From positions 1 to 46,526 of the forward strand of contig WOZO01000119.1 of NCBI GenBank assembly GCA_011620315.1: DNA of 46,526 nt, in the 5' to 3' direction. The notes under the pieces were generated by a model. That model was not told where the DNA came from. It was given only the letters and a program-made list of their open reading frames with translations, and did not search any database. This DNA comes from Sideroxydans sp. Lineage in GTDB: Bacteria > Pseudomonadota > Gammaproteobacteria > Burkholderiales > Gallionellaceae. Shown piece after piece: positions 25,722-35,236 of the stretch. Numbering within the stretch: position 1 is the first letter of the stretch; each line of letters starts with the position of its first letter. Made by a program: the position numbers and the translations under genes.

Positions 25722-27706
25722 GCGATAACCCCCAAACACTCGATGCCGCACAACGCACCATCGCCGAATTGCAGAAGCAGCTCGCGGCGCTGAGTGCGCA
25801 GCACAAAGCGGATACCGTTCCGCAGACAGACCTGGATAGCGCACTCAAACAGATCGAGCAAGTGCGTCAGGAATGGATGGCTGCACTGGATGCCATCGAA
25901 GACCCCGTATTCGTGCACGACAAGGAATTCCGCATCCTGCGGGCGAACCGTGCCTACCAGCAACGCGCCGCGCTGCCGTTCAAGGAATTGATCGGGCGTC
26001 CCTATTACGAAGTATTCCCCAAAGTGGCAGGTCCCCTGCCCTGTTGCCTGCACGCGCTGGAGGCAGGTGAGGATGGCGAGGAAGAGGAGGTCGTCGCAGA
26101 AGGACGCAGCTACCGTTCGCGCGCTTATCCGGTACATGACCGGCAGGGCGATTACCAGTACAGCGTGCACGCCATGGAAGATGTCACCGAACGCAAGCAC
26201 ATGGAAAACCGCTTGCGCGAGAACTGGGAATTGCTGCTTGCGTTCATCGCGAATTCGCCGATCTACACATTCATCAAGGAAGTCAGCCCTGCCGAAAGTA
26301 AAGTACTTGCGGCCAGTGATAACTATATCGACATGATAGGTATCACTGGCAAAGAGATGGCCGGCAAGACCATGCAGGAACTTTTCCCGGCCGAGTTCGC
26401 AGAGAAGATGACTGCTGACGATTGGAGCACGGTCAGCAGCGATCAGGTACTGCATCTGGATGAGGAGTTGAACGGTCGCAATTATCTGACCATCAAATTT
26501 CCGATACCGATGGGGGAAAAAACCTATCTGGCGGGCTATACCATGGACGTCACAGAAGGCAAGCAGCATGAGCTCGCCATGCTGCGCGCCAATCGCGCCT
26601 TGCGTACCATCAGCGCGGGCAATCAGGTGCTGATCCATGCAAGCGAAGAAAACGCGCTGCTGCAGGAAATGTGCGATGTCGCCGTGCAAGTCGGGGGTTA
26701 TCGCTTCGCATGGATAGGTTATGCCCGTGACGATACGAATCAGACGATAGAGCAGACAGCTCGGGCCGGTTTTGAGCAGGGCTGGCCGAATCCTTCACCG
26801 ATGACATGGAACAAAGTGCGGCATGAATCCTGTCCTGCCGGTGCCGCCATCATCAGCGGCGCAACCCGGGTGGTGCAGGATATTCTGGGCGCTCGGGAAT
26901 TGCAGTCATGGCACGAGAATGCCCGGCAGTATGGTTACGCCTCATGCATCGCATTACCGCTGATGGACGGTGCACGCGCCTTCGGCGTGCTGGTGCTGTT
27001 CGACGAGAAGGTCAATGTGTTCGATGCGGACGAGACCGAACTCTTGGAAGAGATGGCGGGTGACCTGGCCTTTGGCATCCTCACACTGCGCCTCAAACAA
27101 GCGCACCGCGAGCATGCGCAGCGCCTGCAGACGAACATGCTGCAAACCGTCGAGGCCATCGCCGGCATCGTCGAGATGCGCGATCCCTACACCTCCGGCC
27201 ACCAGCGGCGGGTGGCGGAGCTGGCGCAAGCCATCGCAAAGAAAATGGGCCGCTCAGACGAGGAACGGCAGGTGATCCATCTGGCCGGGATCGTGCATGA
27301 TCTGGGCAAGATCAGCATCCCGGCCGAGATATTGAGCAAGCCGATGCGACTGAACGACATCGAATACAGCCTGATCAAAATGCATCCGCAAGCCGGTTAC
27401 GACATCCTGAAAGGCATCGACTTCTCATGGCCGATCGCGCAGATGGTGTTACAGCATCACGAGCGCATGGATGGTTCCGGCTATCCGCAGGGATTGAAGG
27501 GGGATGAAATTCTGCCGGGGGCGCGCATCCTGTGCGTCGCCGATGTGATGGAAGCCATGTCGTCGCATCGCCCCTACCGGCCGGGACTGGGTATCAATTC
27601 AGCACTTGCCGAACTGGCACGTGGCCGCGGCTCACTCTATGACACTCAGGTGGTGGATGCCTGCACCGCATTATTCAAGGAGGAAAGTTATGAACTCCCC
27701 CAATAA
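25718..27706 (+). CDS. PAS-PAS-GAF-HD-GYP cyclic-di-GMP phosphodiesterase
   Basis: 662 residues from GTG 25718; another GTG at 25709 is possible. Order: N-terminal coiled coil (about 5-45), PAS domain (about 50-150), a second PAS-like domain (about 160-280), GAF domain (about 290-455), then HD-GYP. The HD-GYP signatures are complete: H527-D528 in GIVHDLGKISIP and the GYP region H580-H581-x3-DGSGYP. HD-GYP enzymes hydrolyse c-di-GMP; two PAS and one GAF suggest redox, light or small-molecule sensing. No membrane segment is evident, so it is probably cytoplasmic. Its end overlaps the hemerythrin gene by 17 bp. Confidence 0.9.
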   Translation: MSDNPQTLDAAQRTIAELQKQLAALSAQHKADTVPQTDLDSALKQIEQVRQEWMAALDAIEDPVFVHDKEFRILRANRAYQQRAALPFKELIGRPYYEVFPKVAGPLPCCLHALEAGEDGEEEEVVAEGRSYRSRAYPVHDRQGDYQYSVHAMEDVTERKHMENRLRENWELLLAFIANSPIYTFIKEVSPAESKVLAASDNYIDMIGITGKEMAGKTMQELFPAEFAEKMTADDWSTVSSDQVLHLDEELNGRNYLTIKFPIPMGEKTYLAGYTMDVTEGKQHELAMLRANRALRTISAGNQVLIHASEENALLQEMCDVAVQVGGYRFAWIGYARDDTNQTIEQTARAGFEQGWPNPSPMTWNKVRHESCPAGAAIISGATRVVQDILGARELQSWHENARQYGYASCIALPLMDGARAFGVLVLFDEKVNVFDADETELLEEMAGDLAFGILTLRLKQAHREHAQRLQTNMLQTVEAIAGIVEMRDPYTSGHQRRVAELAQAIAKKMGRSDEERQVIHLAGIVHDLGKISIPAEILSKPMRLNDIEYSLIKMHPQAGYDILKGIDFSWPIAQMVLQHHERMDGSGYPQGLKGDEILPGARILCVADVMEAMSSHRPYRPGLGINSALAELARGRGSLYDTQVVDACTALFKEESYELPQ

Positions 27707-28121
27707 TCCCATGCCGTGGCGGCTGGAATGGTGTCAGGAACTCAGTGTGCACATCCCCGAGATCGATGCCGAACACAAACACTTCATCGAACTTATCAAT
27801 GCCCTGAACGAAGCCATCGCCGAACACATGTCGCTGAGCGAAGTACGCAAGCGTATGCAGGATGTGATCGATGATGCCGTGGCGCATTTTGAGCACGAAG
27901 AAGCCTTGTTTTTCGAATGGGGCTATCCGGATATCGAACAACATGCTCGTGAACATGCCGCAGCTTCGCAAGCGTTTGCCGAGATCATGCGGCGTATCGA
28001 GCGCAGAGAGATGGAACACGAGTGGGCAGAAGCCGGACTGCACGTCAAACAACTTCTGGCGGATCACCTGCTCAACGAAGACATGAAATACCGGGACTTC
28101 TGGCTGGCGCAGAACAACTAG
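27690..28121 (+). CDS. Bacteriohemerythrin
   Basis: 143-residue single-domain hemerythrin that binds O2 at a di-iron site. The ligand set follows the family spacing: H29 in DAEHK, H66 and E70 in HFEHEE, H85 and H89 in HAREH, H126 and D131 in DHLLNED. A perfect AGGAGG SD (27678-27683) lies inside the end of the HD-GYP gene and fixes the start at ATG 27690. The overlap with the phosphodiesterase suggests joint control and possibly O2-dependent signalling. Its 3' end overlaps the convergent miaA by 50 bp. Confidence 0.92.
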   Translation: MNSPNNPMPWRLEWCQELSVHIPEIDAEHKHFIELINALNEAIAEHMSLSEVRKRMQDVIDDAVAHFEHEEALFFEWGYPDIEQHAREHAAASQAFAEIMRRIERREMEHEWAEAGLHVKQLLADHLLNEDMKYRDFWLAQNN

Positions 28122-29067
28122 CGGACTGCTGAGAATTCAGCCGTGCTTCAACCGTTCCAAGGATGCGCGCGTAATAGTCCGGCTGCAGACTATCCACCTC
28201 GGCACTCTCCGGCATGCTGCGCAGCCAGGTAAGCTGGCGTTTGGCGAGTTGGCGGGTGGCGGCAATGCCTTTCTCCCTCAGTCCTGTTTCATCGATCTCA
28301 CCTTCCAGGAATTCCCAAGCCTGCCGGTAACCCACGCAGCGCATCGAAGTCATGTCGCGATGCAATGCATATTTCCGGCGCAGTCCGCGCAGTTCATCCA
28401 GCAGGCCATCCTTCAGCATTTGGTCGAAACGCGCGGCGATGCGCTGGTGCAGCACGGCGCGCTCGGAGGGGACGAGGGCGATGGACAGGACGTCGTAGGG
28501 CAACGGGTTCTGCTCCTGCTGCTTGATCAGTTCCGACATCGGCTTGCCGGAAGCGTGATAGATCTCCATCGCGCGCTGCACGCGCTGCGTATCGGTGCTG
28601 TGCAAACGTGCAGCCGTCTCGGCATCGACTGCGGCCAGTTTGGCATGCAGCGCTTCGATGCCGTGCTGCGCGATCTCGGCATCCAGCTCGGCGCGCAATG
28701 TCGCATCCGCCTGCGGCAGCGGACTCAATCCCTCGCGCAGCGCCTTGTAGTACAACATGGTGCCGCCCACCAGCAACGGCACCTTGCCGCGCGCGGTGAT
28801 GTCCGCCATCAGGCGCAGCGCATCGCGGCGGAAGGCGGCGGCGGAGTAGGTCTCGGTCGGGTCGATGATGTCGATCAGATGGTGCGGCGCGCGGGCGAGG
28901 GTGGCGGCATCCGGTTTGGCCGTGCCGATGTCCATGTCGCGATAGACCAGCGCGGAATCGACGCTGATGAGTTCAATCGGCAGATGCTGTGCCAGTTCCA
29001 CCGCCACGCCGGTCTTGCCGCTGGCGGTGGGCCCCATCAGGAAGATGGCGGGCGGGCGGATAGTCAT
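28072..29067 (-). CDS. miaA: tRNA dimethylallyltransferase
   Basis: Adds a dimethylallyl group to A37 of tRNAs reading UNN codons. 331 residues from ATG 29067. The P-loop GPTASGKT is near residue 12, followed by [21 protein letters not shown] and [19 protein letters not shown]. The C-terminal tail runs past the usual end and overlaps the hemerythrin gene on the other strand. It lies 19 bp downstream of aroG. In many proteobacteria miaA follows mutL directly and precedes hfq; here a GNAT gene and aroG intervene and no hfq follows. Confidence 0.95.
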   Translation of the reverse strand: MTIRPPAIFLMGPTASGKTGVAVELAQHLPIELISVDSALVYRDMDIGTAKPDAATLARAPHHLIDIIDPTETYSAAAFRRDALRLMADITARGKVPLLVGGTMLYYKALREGLSPLPQADATLRAELDAEIAQHGIEALHAKLAAVDAETAARLHSTDTQRVQRAMEIYHASGKPMSELIKQQEQNPLPYDVLSIALVPSERAVLHQRIAARFDQMLKDGLLDELRGLRRKYALHRDMTSMRCVGYRQAWEFLEGEIDETGLREKGIAATRQLAKRQLTWLRSMPESAEVDSLQPDYYARILGTVEARLNSQQSASCSAPARSPGISCLR

Positions 29068-29086
29068 TGCAGGCGGAAGGAAGCGA

Positions 29087-30154
29087 TCAACAATCTTCCA
29101 GTTTGAGGCGGCGCTGGCGCACGCCTTCTGCGAGGATGTCCAGCACACGCACCGTGTCGTCCCAGCCGATGCAGGCATCGGTGATGGATACGCCTTTGGC
29201 CAGCGGCGTGCCGGGCAGCAGATCCTGTCTGCCCGCATTGAGGTTGGATTCGATCATCACGCCGCAGATGCGCTCCTCGCCGTTCGCCAGTTGCGCGGCG
29301 CAATCCTGTGCCACTTCGATCTGGCGCAGATATTCCTTGCGGCTGTTGGCGTGCGAGAAGTCGACCATCATGCGTGCTGCCAAACCGGCATTGGCCAGTT
29401 CCTTGCCGGCGGCATCCACGGAAGCCGCATCATAGTTCGGCTGCTTGCCGCCACGCAGGATGACGTGACAATCCTCGTTGCCGTTGGTGGAGAAGATGGC
29501 CGTGTGGCCGGCCTTGGTGACCGACAGGAAATGGTGCGGGCTTGCAGCGGCCTTGATCGCATCCACTGCGATGCGCAGATTGCCGTCGGTGCCGTTCTTG
29601 AAACCGATGGGACAGGAGATGCCAGAAGCCAGTTCACGATGCACCTGCGATTCGGTGGTGCGTGCGCCGATGGCACCCCAAGAGATGAGGTCGGCCGTGT
29701 ATTGCGGCGTGACCACATCGAGGAACTCGGTGGCGCAAGGCAAGCCCAGTTCATTCAGCTCCCACAACAGCTTGCGCGCCATGTGCAGACCTTCGTTGAT
29801 CTTGAAACTGCCATCCAGATGCGGATCGTTGATCAAACCTTTCCAACCCACCGTGGTACGCGGCTTCTCGAAATACACGCGCATCAGGATCACCAGATCG
29901 GCCTCGTGGCGCTTGGCCTCTTCTTTCAGCTTGGCGGCATACTCCAGCGCCGACTCGGTATCGTGGATCGAACACGGGCCGACCACCACCAACAAGCGAT
30001 CTTCTGCGCCATGCAGGATGCGATGGATCGCAGCGCGCGCGGTATAAGTGGTTTCAGCAGCAGTATCGGTGACCGGGAATTCGCGCACCAGATGGCTGGG
30101 CGGAGTGAGTTCTTTGATCTCTTTGATGCGGACGTCGTCGACGATATGTTTCAT
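29087..30154 (-). CDS. aroG: 3-deoxy-7-phosphoheptulonate synthase (class I)
   Basis: First enzyme of the shikimate pathway: condenses phosphoenolpyruvate and erythrose-4-phosphate to DAHP. 355 residues, the AroF/AroG/AroH type. Key segments are [52 protein letters not shown] (PEP and metal region) and [11 protein letters not shown]. Which aromatic amino acid inhibits it cannot be decided by eye, so aroG is used in the general sense. About 90 bp separate it from the GNAT gene upstream, enough for its own promoter. Confidence 0.94.
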   Translation of the reverse strand: MKHIVDDVRIKEIKELTPPSHLVREFPVTDTAAETTYTARAAIHRILHGAEDRLLVVVGPCSIHDTESALEYAAKLKEEAKRHEADLVILMRVYFEKPRTTVGWKGLINDPHLDGSFKINEGLHMARKLLWELNELGLPCATEFLDVVTPQYTADLISWGAIGARTTESQVHRELASGISCPIGFKNGTDGNLRIAVDAIKAAASPHHFLSVTKAGHTAIFSTNGNEDCHVILRGGKQPNYDAASVDAAGKELANAGLAARMMVDFSHANSRKEYLRQIEVAQDCAAQLANGEERICGVMIESNLNAGRQDLLPGTPLAKGVSITDACIGWDDTVRVLDILAEGVRQRRLKLEDC

Positions 30155-30243
30155 GGCAATAGACTGCAGTTGTGGCAGGAAAGGTGCGTATTATGCCTGT
30201 TCTTGCGGCTTTACGGGCAGATGCACAGTCTAAGTAATGATGA

Positions 30244-30993
30244 TTATTGGCCCCGCATGAACATCTCATCCCGCTTGACGAGAATAGGGGCAGTGAGCTT
30301 TGACAGAGCTTGAAGCTGTTTTCCTTCAGAATCAAAATTCGCTGGAGACAGCCAGCGTTGGAAGGCTTCATCCAGTGCGGGCCATTCCATGTCTATCGTC
30401 GCGAACCAGGCCGTATCGCGGTTGCGCCCTTTGATCACGGCTGCTTGGCGAAAGACGCCTTCGAACGATAACCCTAAGCGTTGGGCAGCTCTTCGTGACG
30501 GCATGTTGAGCGCGTTACACTTCCACTCGTAACGCCTGAAACCAAGCGCGAAAGCTTCTTTCATCATGAGCCACATCGCCTCAGTCGCGATGGGCGTTCT
30601 TTGCATGACAGGAGAGAAATTCAGGTGGCCGACCTCGATGACGCCATTCTTGGGATCGATGCGCAAATAACTGGCGACACCCACGGCTTTACCTGTTCGC
30701 TGATCGATGATCGCAAAGAACAACGGGTCTGAGCCTACACAGAACTGTTCTAGCCAACTTGTATAAGCAGCAAGTGAATCGAAAGGGCCGTAGGGCAGGT
30801 ACGTCCAGTTCCGGCCTTCAGTATCTGATGTGTTCGCGGCGAACAATGCTGCAGCATGCAGTTTCGGATCGAGTGCTTCAAGGCGGCAGAAGCGGCCTGT
30901 CAACGTGGTGTGGACAGGGCGGGTGGCAGGCTGCCAATCAGGAACCGTGGATCCGATGGGCTGGCCGAGCGAGTCGGTGTCGTTCGTGCTCAA
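30244..30993 (-). CDS. GNAT-family N-acetyltransferase (RimJ/RimL-like)
   Basis: 249 residues. The GNAT core includes GKAVGVASYLRIDPKNGVIEVGHLNFSP and ATEAMWLMMKEAF, the acetyl-CoA-binding region, with RRYEWKCNALNMPSRRAAQRLGL as the RimJ/RimL-type C-terminal strand. Substrate unknown. The start is probably TTG 30993, since an in-frame stop lies just upstream. Base composition looks less GC-rich than mutL and aroG. Oddly, its last codons (30250-30271) match the mutL 3' end (31027-31048) at 21 of 22 bases, giving similar tails MFMRGQ and MFMRGK. It sits inside the otherwise common mutL-miaA neighbourhood, which suggests insertion. Confidence 0.85.
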   Translation of the reverse strand: MSTNDTDSLGQPIGSTVPDWQPATRPVHTTLTGRFCRLEALDPKLHAAALFAANTSDTEGRNWTYLPYGPFDSLAAYTSWLEQFCVGSDPLFFAIIDQRTGKAVGVASYLRIDPKNGVIEVGHLNFSPVMQRTPIATEAMWLMMKEAFALGFRRYEWKCNALNMPSRRAAQRLGLSFEGVFRQAAVIKGRNRDTAWFATIDMEWPALDEAFQRWLSPANFDSEGKQLQALSKLTAPILVKRDEMFMRGQ

Positions 30994-31020
30994 TTCGATA
31001 TGCCTTCAGAAATCCTCAAA

Positions 31021-32820
31021 CTACTTGCCCCGCATGAACATCGCATCCAGTTCCGCCAAGGTCACTTGGAACCAGGTCGGGCGGCCGTGGTTGCACTGGT
31101 CGGCGCGTTCGGTCTGCTCCATCTCACGCAGGATGGCGTTCATCTCCGGCAGGCTCAGTTTCTGGTTGGCACGCACGGCGGAATGGCAGGCGAGGGTGGC
31201 GAGCAGTTCGTTGCGGCGCTCGGTCAGCGCGCGAGACGCGCCGAACTCATGCAGTTCGTGCAGCACTTCGCGGGCGGCGGCTTCGGCGTGGGATTGTTTG
31301 AGCATGGCGGGCATGGCGCGCACGGCAAGGGTGTGTGTGGAGATCGGTGCGATGTCGAAGCCCAGCTTGTTCAGTGCGTCCTGTTCTTCTTCCACAGTGG
31401 CGATGGCGAGCGGATCGGCGCCGAAGGTGACCGGGATCAGCAATGGCTGGGTGGGCATCTGCTGCGCATCGAAGGCGTTCTTCAGACGTTCGTAGACGAT
31501 GCGCTCATGCGCGGCATGCATGTCCACCACGATCAGGCCTTGCTGGTTCTGGGCGAGGATGTAGATGCCGGCAAGCTGGCCTAAGGCGTAGCCGAGCGGG
31601 TGTTCAGGTGAGGATTGAGGATTGGGGATTGAGGATTGAGTAGCGCTGTGAGATTCGCGGCTGTTGCTTACTCGATCCTCAATCCTAGGGCCTAACGCCT
31701 GACTCTGCGATTCCCAAACACGATACGTCGCTTGCTGTTCGGCTGCGCCAAAACGCATGGGTTGTTGCTGTGTCGGCGCGAACGTTGCCACTTCTTCGCG
31801 TGGTGCTACGGTGGGGGCTTCCGCCGATTCTTTCATCGTCTTGCTCAACGCATCCTGCAAGCCATGGAACACGAACTGGTGGATGCCCTGACTCTCGCGG
31901 AAGCGCACCTCGCTCTTGGCCGGGTGCACGTTCACGTCCACCTGTTCCGGCGGCATGTCGAGGAACAAGACAAAAGCCGGATGACGCTGGTGGTGCAGGA
32001 TGTCCTGATAGGCCTGACGCACGGCATGCATCAGCACCTTGTCGCGCACGAAGCGGCCGTTGACGAAGAAGTATTGCTCGTCGCGCGTGGAGCGCGAATA
32101 GGCGGGCAGGGCGGCGATGCCGTACAGATGCAGCGGGCCGATCTCGCGTTCTACAGTCACGGCATATTGGCCGAATTCGCTGCCGAGGATGGCGTTGATG
32201 CGCTGCGGCAGATCCTGACTTGCCAACTGCCATTTCGATTTGCCGTTGTTCTGCAAAGAGAACGCCACGTCCGGCCTGGATAGTGCGATGCGCTTGAACG
32301 TCTCTTCGCACCAGGCGTATTCGGTGCTCTCGCTCTTGAGGAATTTGCGCCGCGCGGGCGTATTGAAATACAACTCGCGCATCTCGAAGCTGGTGCCGGG
32401 TGCATGCGCTGAAGGTGCGGCTTCGCTCAGCGCGCCGTTGATCGCCTCGACTTGCCAGGCATGTGCCGCATCCGCCGTGCGGCTGCTCAAGGTGACTTGG
32501 GCCACCGCCGCCATGCTCGCCAATGCCTCGCCGCGGAAACCCATGCTGGCCACGCGTTGCAGATCATCCAAGAAGGCGATTTTGCTGGTGGCATGGCGCA
32601 TCAGCGCCAGCGGCAATTGTTCCTTGGCGATACCGCAGCCGTTGTCGCGCACCACCAGACGCTTGATACCGCCGCCTTCCAACTGCACCGCGATCTCGGT
32701 CGCACCCGCATCCAGACTGTTCTCCAGCAGCTCTTTCAGCGCCGAAGCGGGACGTTCGATCACCTCGCCGGCGGCGATCTGGTTGATGAGCAGGTCGGGG
32801 AGTAACTGGATGGAAGGCAT
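31021..32820 (-). CDS. mutL: DNA mismatch repair protein MutL
   Basis: Couples MutS mismatch recognition to strand incision. 599 residues from ATG 32820; the longer in-frame start would run into the promoter region of the divergent receptor. The N-terminal GHKL ATPase has LLENSLDAGATEI, VRDNGCGI and GFRGEAL. The C-terminal domain has DMHAAHERIVYE, which matches the DQHA-x2-E-x4-E endonuclease motif except for Met at the second position (Neisseria MutL is similar), plus ACHSAVRAN and CNHGRPT metal-site segments. It is therefore probably a nicking MutL, as expected without MutH. The linker contains a stretch encoded by a 7-bp repeat array (31611-31686). Confidence 0.95.
   Translation of the reverse strand: MPSIQLLPDLLINQIAAGEVIERPASALKELLENSLDAGATEIAVQLEGGGIKRLVVRDNGCGIAKEQLPLALMRHATSKIAFLDDLQRVASMGFRGEALASMAAVAQVTLSSRTADAAHAWQVEAINGALSEAAPSAHAPGTSFEMRELYFNTPARRKFLKSESTEYAWCEETFKRIALSRPDVAFSLQNNGKSKWQLASQDLPQRINAILGSEFGQYAVTVEREIGPLHLYGIAALPAYSRSTRDEQYFFVNGRFVRDKVLMHAVRQAYQDILHHQRHPAFVLFLDMPPEQVDVNVHPAKSEVRFRESQGIHQFVFHGLQDALSKTMKESAEAPTVAPREEVATFAPTQQQPMRFGAAEQQATYRVWESQSQALGPRIEDRVSNSRESHSATQSSIPNPQSSPEHPLGYALGQLAGIYILAQNQQGLIVVDMHAAHERIVYERLKNAFDAQQMPTQPLLIPVTFGADPLAIATVEEEQDALNKLGFDIAPISTHTLAVRAMPAMLKQSHAEAAAREVLHELHEFGASRALTERRNELLATLACHSAVRANQKLSLPEMNAILREMEQTERADQCNHGRPTWFQVTLAELDAMFMRGK
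31611..31686. repeat. Inverted array of 7-bp repeats inside mutL
   Basis: Four heptamers AGGATTG, AGGATTG, GGGATTG, AGGATTG run from 31611 to 31638. Two more in opposite orientation lie at 31673-31686 (complements AGGATCG and AGGATTG), with about 34 bp between. It is the same architecture as the array before arnD but with another unit. Read in the mutL frame it encodes a Ser/Pro/Asn/Gln-rich linker segment (TQSSIPNPQSSPEH) between the ATPase and C-terminal domains, keeping the frame open. Confidence 0.75.
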
Positions 32821-32876
32821 CGGTGGATTATAGCGGAACAGGGGTGCGACATTCCGCCGCGCGACATCATGACGCA

Positions 32877-32905
32877 TTCCCGCCTTTATCTTCGCTTCCT
32901 ACAAT
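32877..32905 (+). promoter_or_regulatory. Possible promoter of the metal-uptake gene cluster
   Basis: TACAAT at 32900-32905 lies 17 bp from TTCCCG at 32877-32882, about 40 bp before the first receptor gene and divergent from mutL. The -35 is weak, and no clear Fur box or other metal-regulator palindrome is recognised. Confidence 0.4.
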
Positions 32906-32944
32906 CCGCCCCGGTTTTCATCAGGGACATTCAGGGAGAAAGCA

Positions 32945-35227
32945 GTGAAGATACGCAGCAAACAGATCGCAGCCTGTGTGGCATGGGCACTTGTCGCACC
33001 GCAGGCATCCTGGGCCGAGATCGGCGCATTGCCGGAAGTGACCGTCTCATCCACCACCATCGACGACCGCTTCGATTCCAAGCGCGGCGAACCCTCCAAC
33101 GTCAATAACATCAGCGGCAAGAAGGTCGATGCGCGCCACGGGCAGAACATCGTCGAAGTGCTGGAATCCATCCCTGGGGTGAGCGCCGAAGTGCAGAGCG
33201 GCGATTCGGTGAAGATCATGCTGCGCGGTGTCGAGGCGCAGCGCTACATGGGCGAGAAGCCGGGCGTGGCCATCGTCATCGACGGCGTGCCGGTAGTGGA
33301 GCGTACCGGGCGCGTGAACATCGATCTGGACAACATCGAGTCGATCAAGGTCATCAAAGGCGGTGCCTCTTACCTGTTCGGCGAGGACGCTTTGTCCGGC
33401 GCGGTGATCATCACCACCAAGCGCGGGGCGAAGATGGCAGGCTATACCGCCAGCGCCGAAGTCGGCAGCTACAGTTATTACAAAGGCATCCTGCGCGCAG
33501 GGTTCGCCGACGGCAAATGGGTTGGCCATATCCAGAAATCCAAACTGCAATCCAGGACCTTTCATGATCAGGGCGACTGGGGCCGCGATTATGTGGACGG
33601 CAAGCTGCAATACATGATCGATGACAGCAGCGACATGATTTTCGGTTTCGAGCATGCCCTCCGCAACAAGGACAGCCATGGCACAGTCAAGGGCGTGACC
33701 GCCGCCTTGCTCGATCCGACCAGCGTGGACGGCGGCAAAGACTATGCACGCAAATACGATGTGACGCTGGACAAGGTCAATCTTTCCTATGCCAAGGATA
33801 CCGGTGCGGGCGGCAATCTGATGGTGAACACATATCTGTTCAAGGACCACACCTTCGGCTGGCAGAATCCGAACGGCTTCTTGCGCGACAGCACGGGCGC
33901 TTTCCTGAATGGCACATCCGCCGCCAGCGACATGAGCACCATGCGTGACGCCTATGTCAGCGGACGGGATACGCAGCAGCAGCAAACTGGCGCAAAAGCA
34001 GAATGGCGTCAGGGCGGCGCACAGATCGCCTGGATGGGCGGTCTGGATCTGCAGCAGTTCGAGGACAGATCGCTGTCCACCAATCTGGTCACCTATACCA
34101 GCCGCAGCACCCCGGTCGGCATCAGCAACCCGCTCAATCTGGCCGGCACGGTCACCGAGGACAGCCTGTCCACCTCCGACACCCGTGCCATCTATGGCGA
34201 ACTGAAATGGCAATTGAGCGCGCCGCTCACCGCCACATTCAATGCGCGTTACGACAACATCGCCCAGAGATACGTCAGCAACCTGCCGCTCACCGCGACG
34301 CAGATATCTGAAGGACGTACCACCACGGGTGAGAAGACGTTCAACGTATTGTCCGAACGCATCGGTTTCAACTATGCCTTCAATGAAGCGCGCGAGTTGT
34401 ATACCAACCTGTCCACCGGCTTCCGCGTGCCGACCGTGTCGCAACTGTACGGCGGCACCATCACGCCGACCGGTTCGGTGGCGGCCAATCCCGACCTGAA
34501 GCCGGAACATTCCTACAACGCTGAAGTCGGCCTGCGCGCCAAGACCGAGCTGCTGGGCATCCCGCTGGATACCGATGTGGCGATCTTCCAGATCGACCGC
34601 AAGGATTTCATCCTCAACACCGGCGGCCAGTACCAGAGCACGAGCGGCGCGACGCTGGCCAACGCGCTGGAGCAGTACCAGAATATCGGCGGCGTGCGCA
34701 ATCGCGGTCTGGAAGCGAGCGTCAAGACCGATGCGCGCGAAGTCTGGTCGGGCGACATGGCCTACACCTACCTGGATGCCGTGTTCACCCGCAACGATGT
34801 GTACTGGATGTCCATGGGCTCGCGCAGCCTGCCGCTGCCTTCGGTGCTATACAACAACACCGGCAACGTGGTGCCGCGCACGCCCAAGCACAAACTGAAT
34901 CTGACTTCGCGTTATCGCCCCATGGACGGCTGGACCTTCACCGGCGAGATGAATGCGCAATCCGGCATCTATGCCGACGAGGTGAACATCGTCTGGGTCG
35001 GCGGCCGCACCACCTATAACCTGATGGCGAACTACGAGTTCAAGGGCAACGGCAGGATGAAATGGTCCGCCTTTGCACGCATCGACAACCTGTTCGACCG
35101 TTTTTACTACTCCACTATCCGTGGCGGTTCCGACAGCAACGGCGACGGTGTGTACAACGCGGAAGACGTGTCCATCACCGTCAACCCCGGTCGCGTGTGG
35201 ATGGTCGGCGCGTCACTCAGCTTTTAA
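32945..35227 (+). CDS. TonB-dependent outer-membrane receptor (first of two)
   Basis: 760 residues from GTG 32945 with AGGGAG at 32936-32941. A signal peptide of about 24 residues ends ...APQASWA. The plug domain follows (VEVLESIPGVSAEV, then IDNIESIKVIKGGASYLFGEDALSGAVIITTKRG, the usual plug-to-barrel transition), then a 22-strand-type barrel ending in the C-terminal Phe of outer-membrane proteins (GASLSF). The substrate is unknown; context suggests a metal or metal chelate. It begins a nine-gene same-strand cluster that includes its own TonB motor. Confidence 0.9.
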   Translation: MKIRSKQIAACVAWALVAPQASWAEIGALPEVTVSSTTIDDRFDSKRGEPSNVNNISGKKVDARHGQNIVEVLESIPGVSAEVQSGDSVKIMLRGVEAQRYMGEKPGVAIVIDGVPVVERTGRVNIDLDNIESIKVIKGGASYLFGEDALSGAVIITTKRGAKMAGYTASAEVGSYSYYKGILRAGFADGKWVGHIQKSKLQSRTFHDQGDWGRDYVDGKLQYMIDDSSDMIFGFEHALRNKDSHGTVKGVTAALLDPTSVDGGKDYARKYDVTLDKVNLSYAKDTGAGGNLMVNTYLFKDHTFGWQNPNGFLRDSTGAFLNGTSAASDMSTMRDAYVSGRDTQQQQTGAKAEWRQGGAQIAWMGGLDLQQFEDRSLSTNLVTYTSRSTPVGISNPLNLAGTVTEDSLSTSDTRAIYGELKWQLSAPLTATFNARYDNIAQRYVSNLPLTATQISEGRTTTGEKTFNVLSERIGFNYAFNEARELYTNLSTGFRVPTVSQLYGGTITPTGSVAANPDLKPEHSYNAEVGLRAKTELLGIPLDTDVAIFQIDRKDFILNTGGQYQSTSGATLANALEQYQNIGGVRNRGLEASVKTDAREVWSGDMAYTYLDAVFTRNDVYWMSMGSRSLPLPSVLYNNTGNVVPRTPKHKLNLTSRYRPMDGWTFTGEMNAQSGIYADEVNIVWVGGRTTYNLMANYEFKGNGRMKWSAFARIDNLFDRFYYSTIRGGSDSNGDGVYNAEDVSITVNPGRVWMVGASLSF

Positions 35228-35236
35228 AGGATGGTC

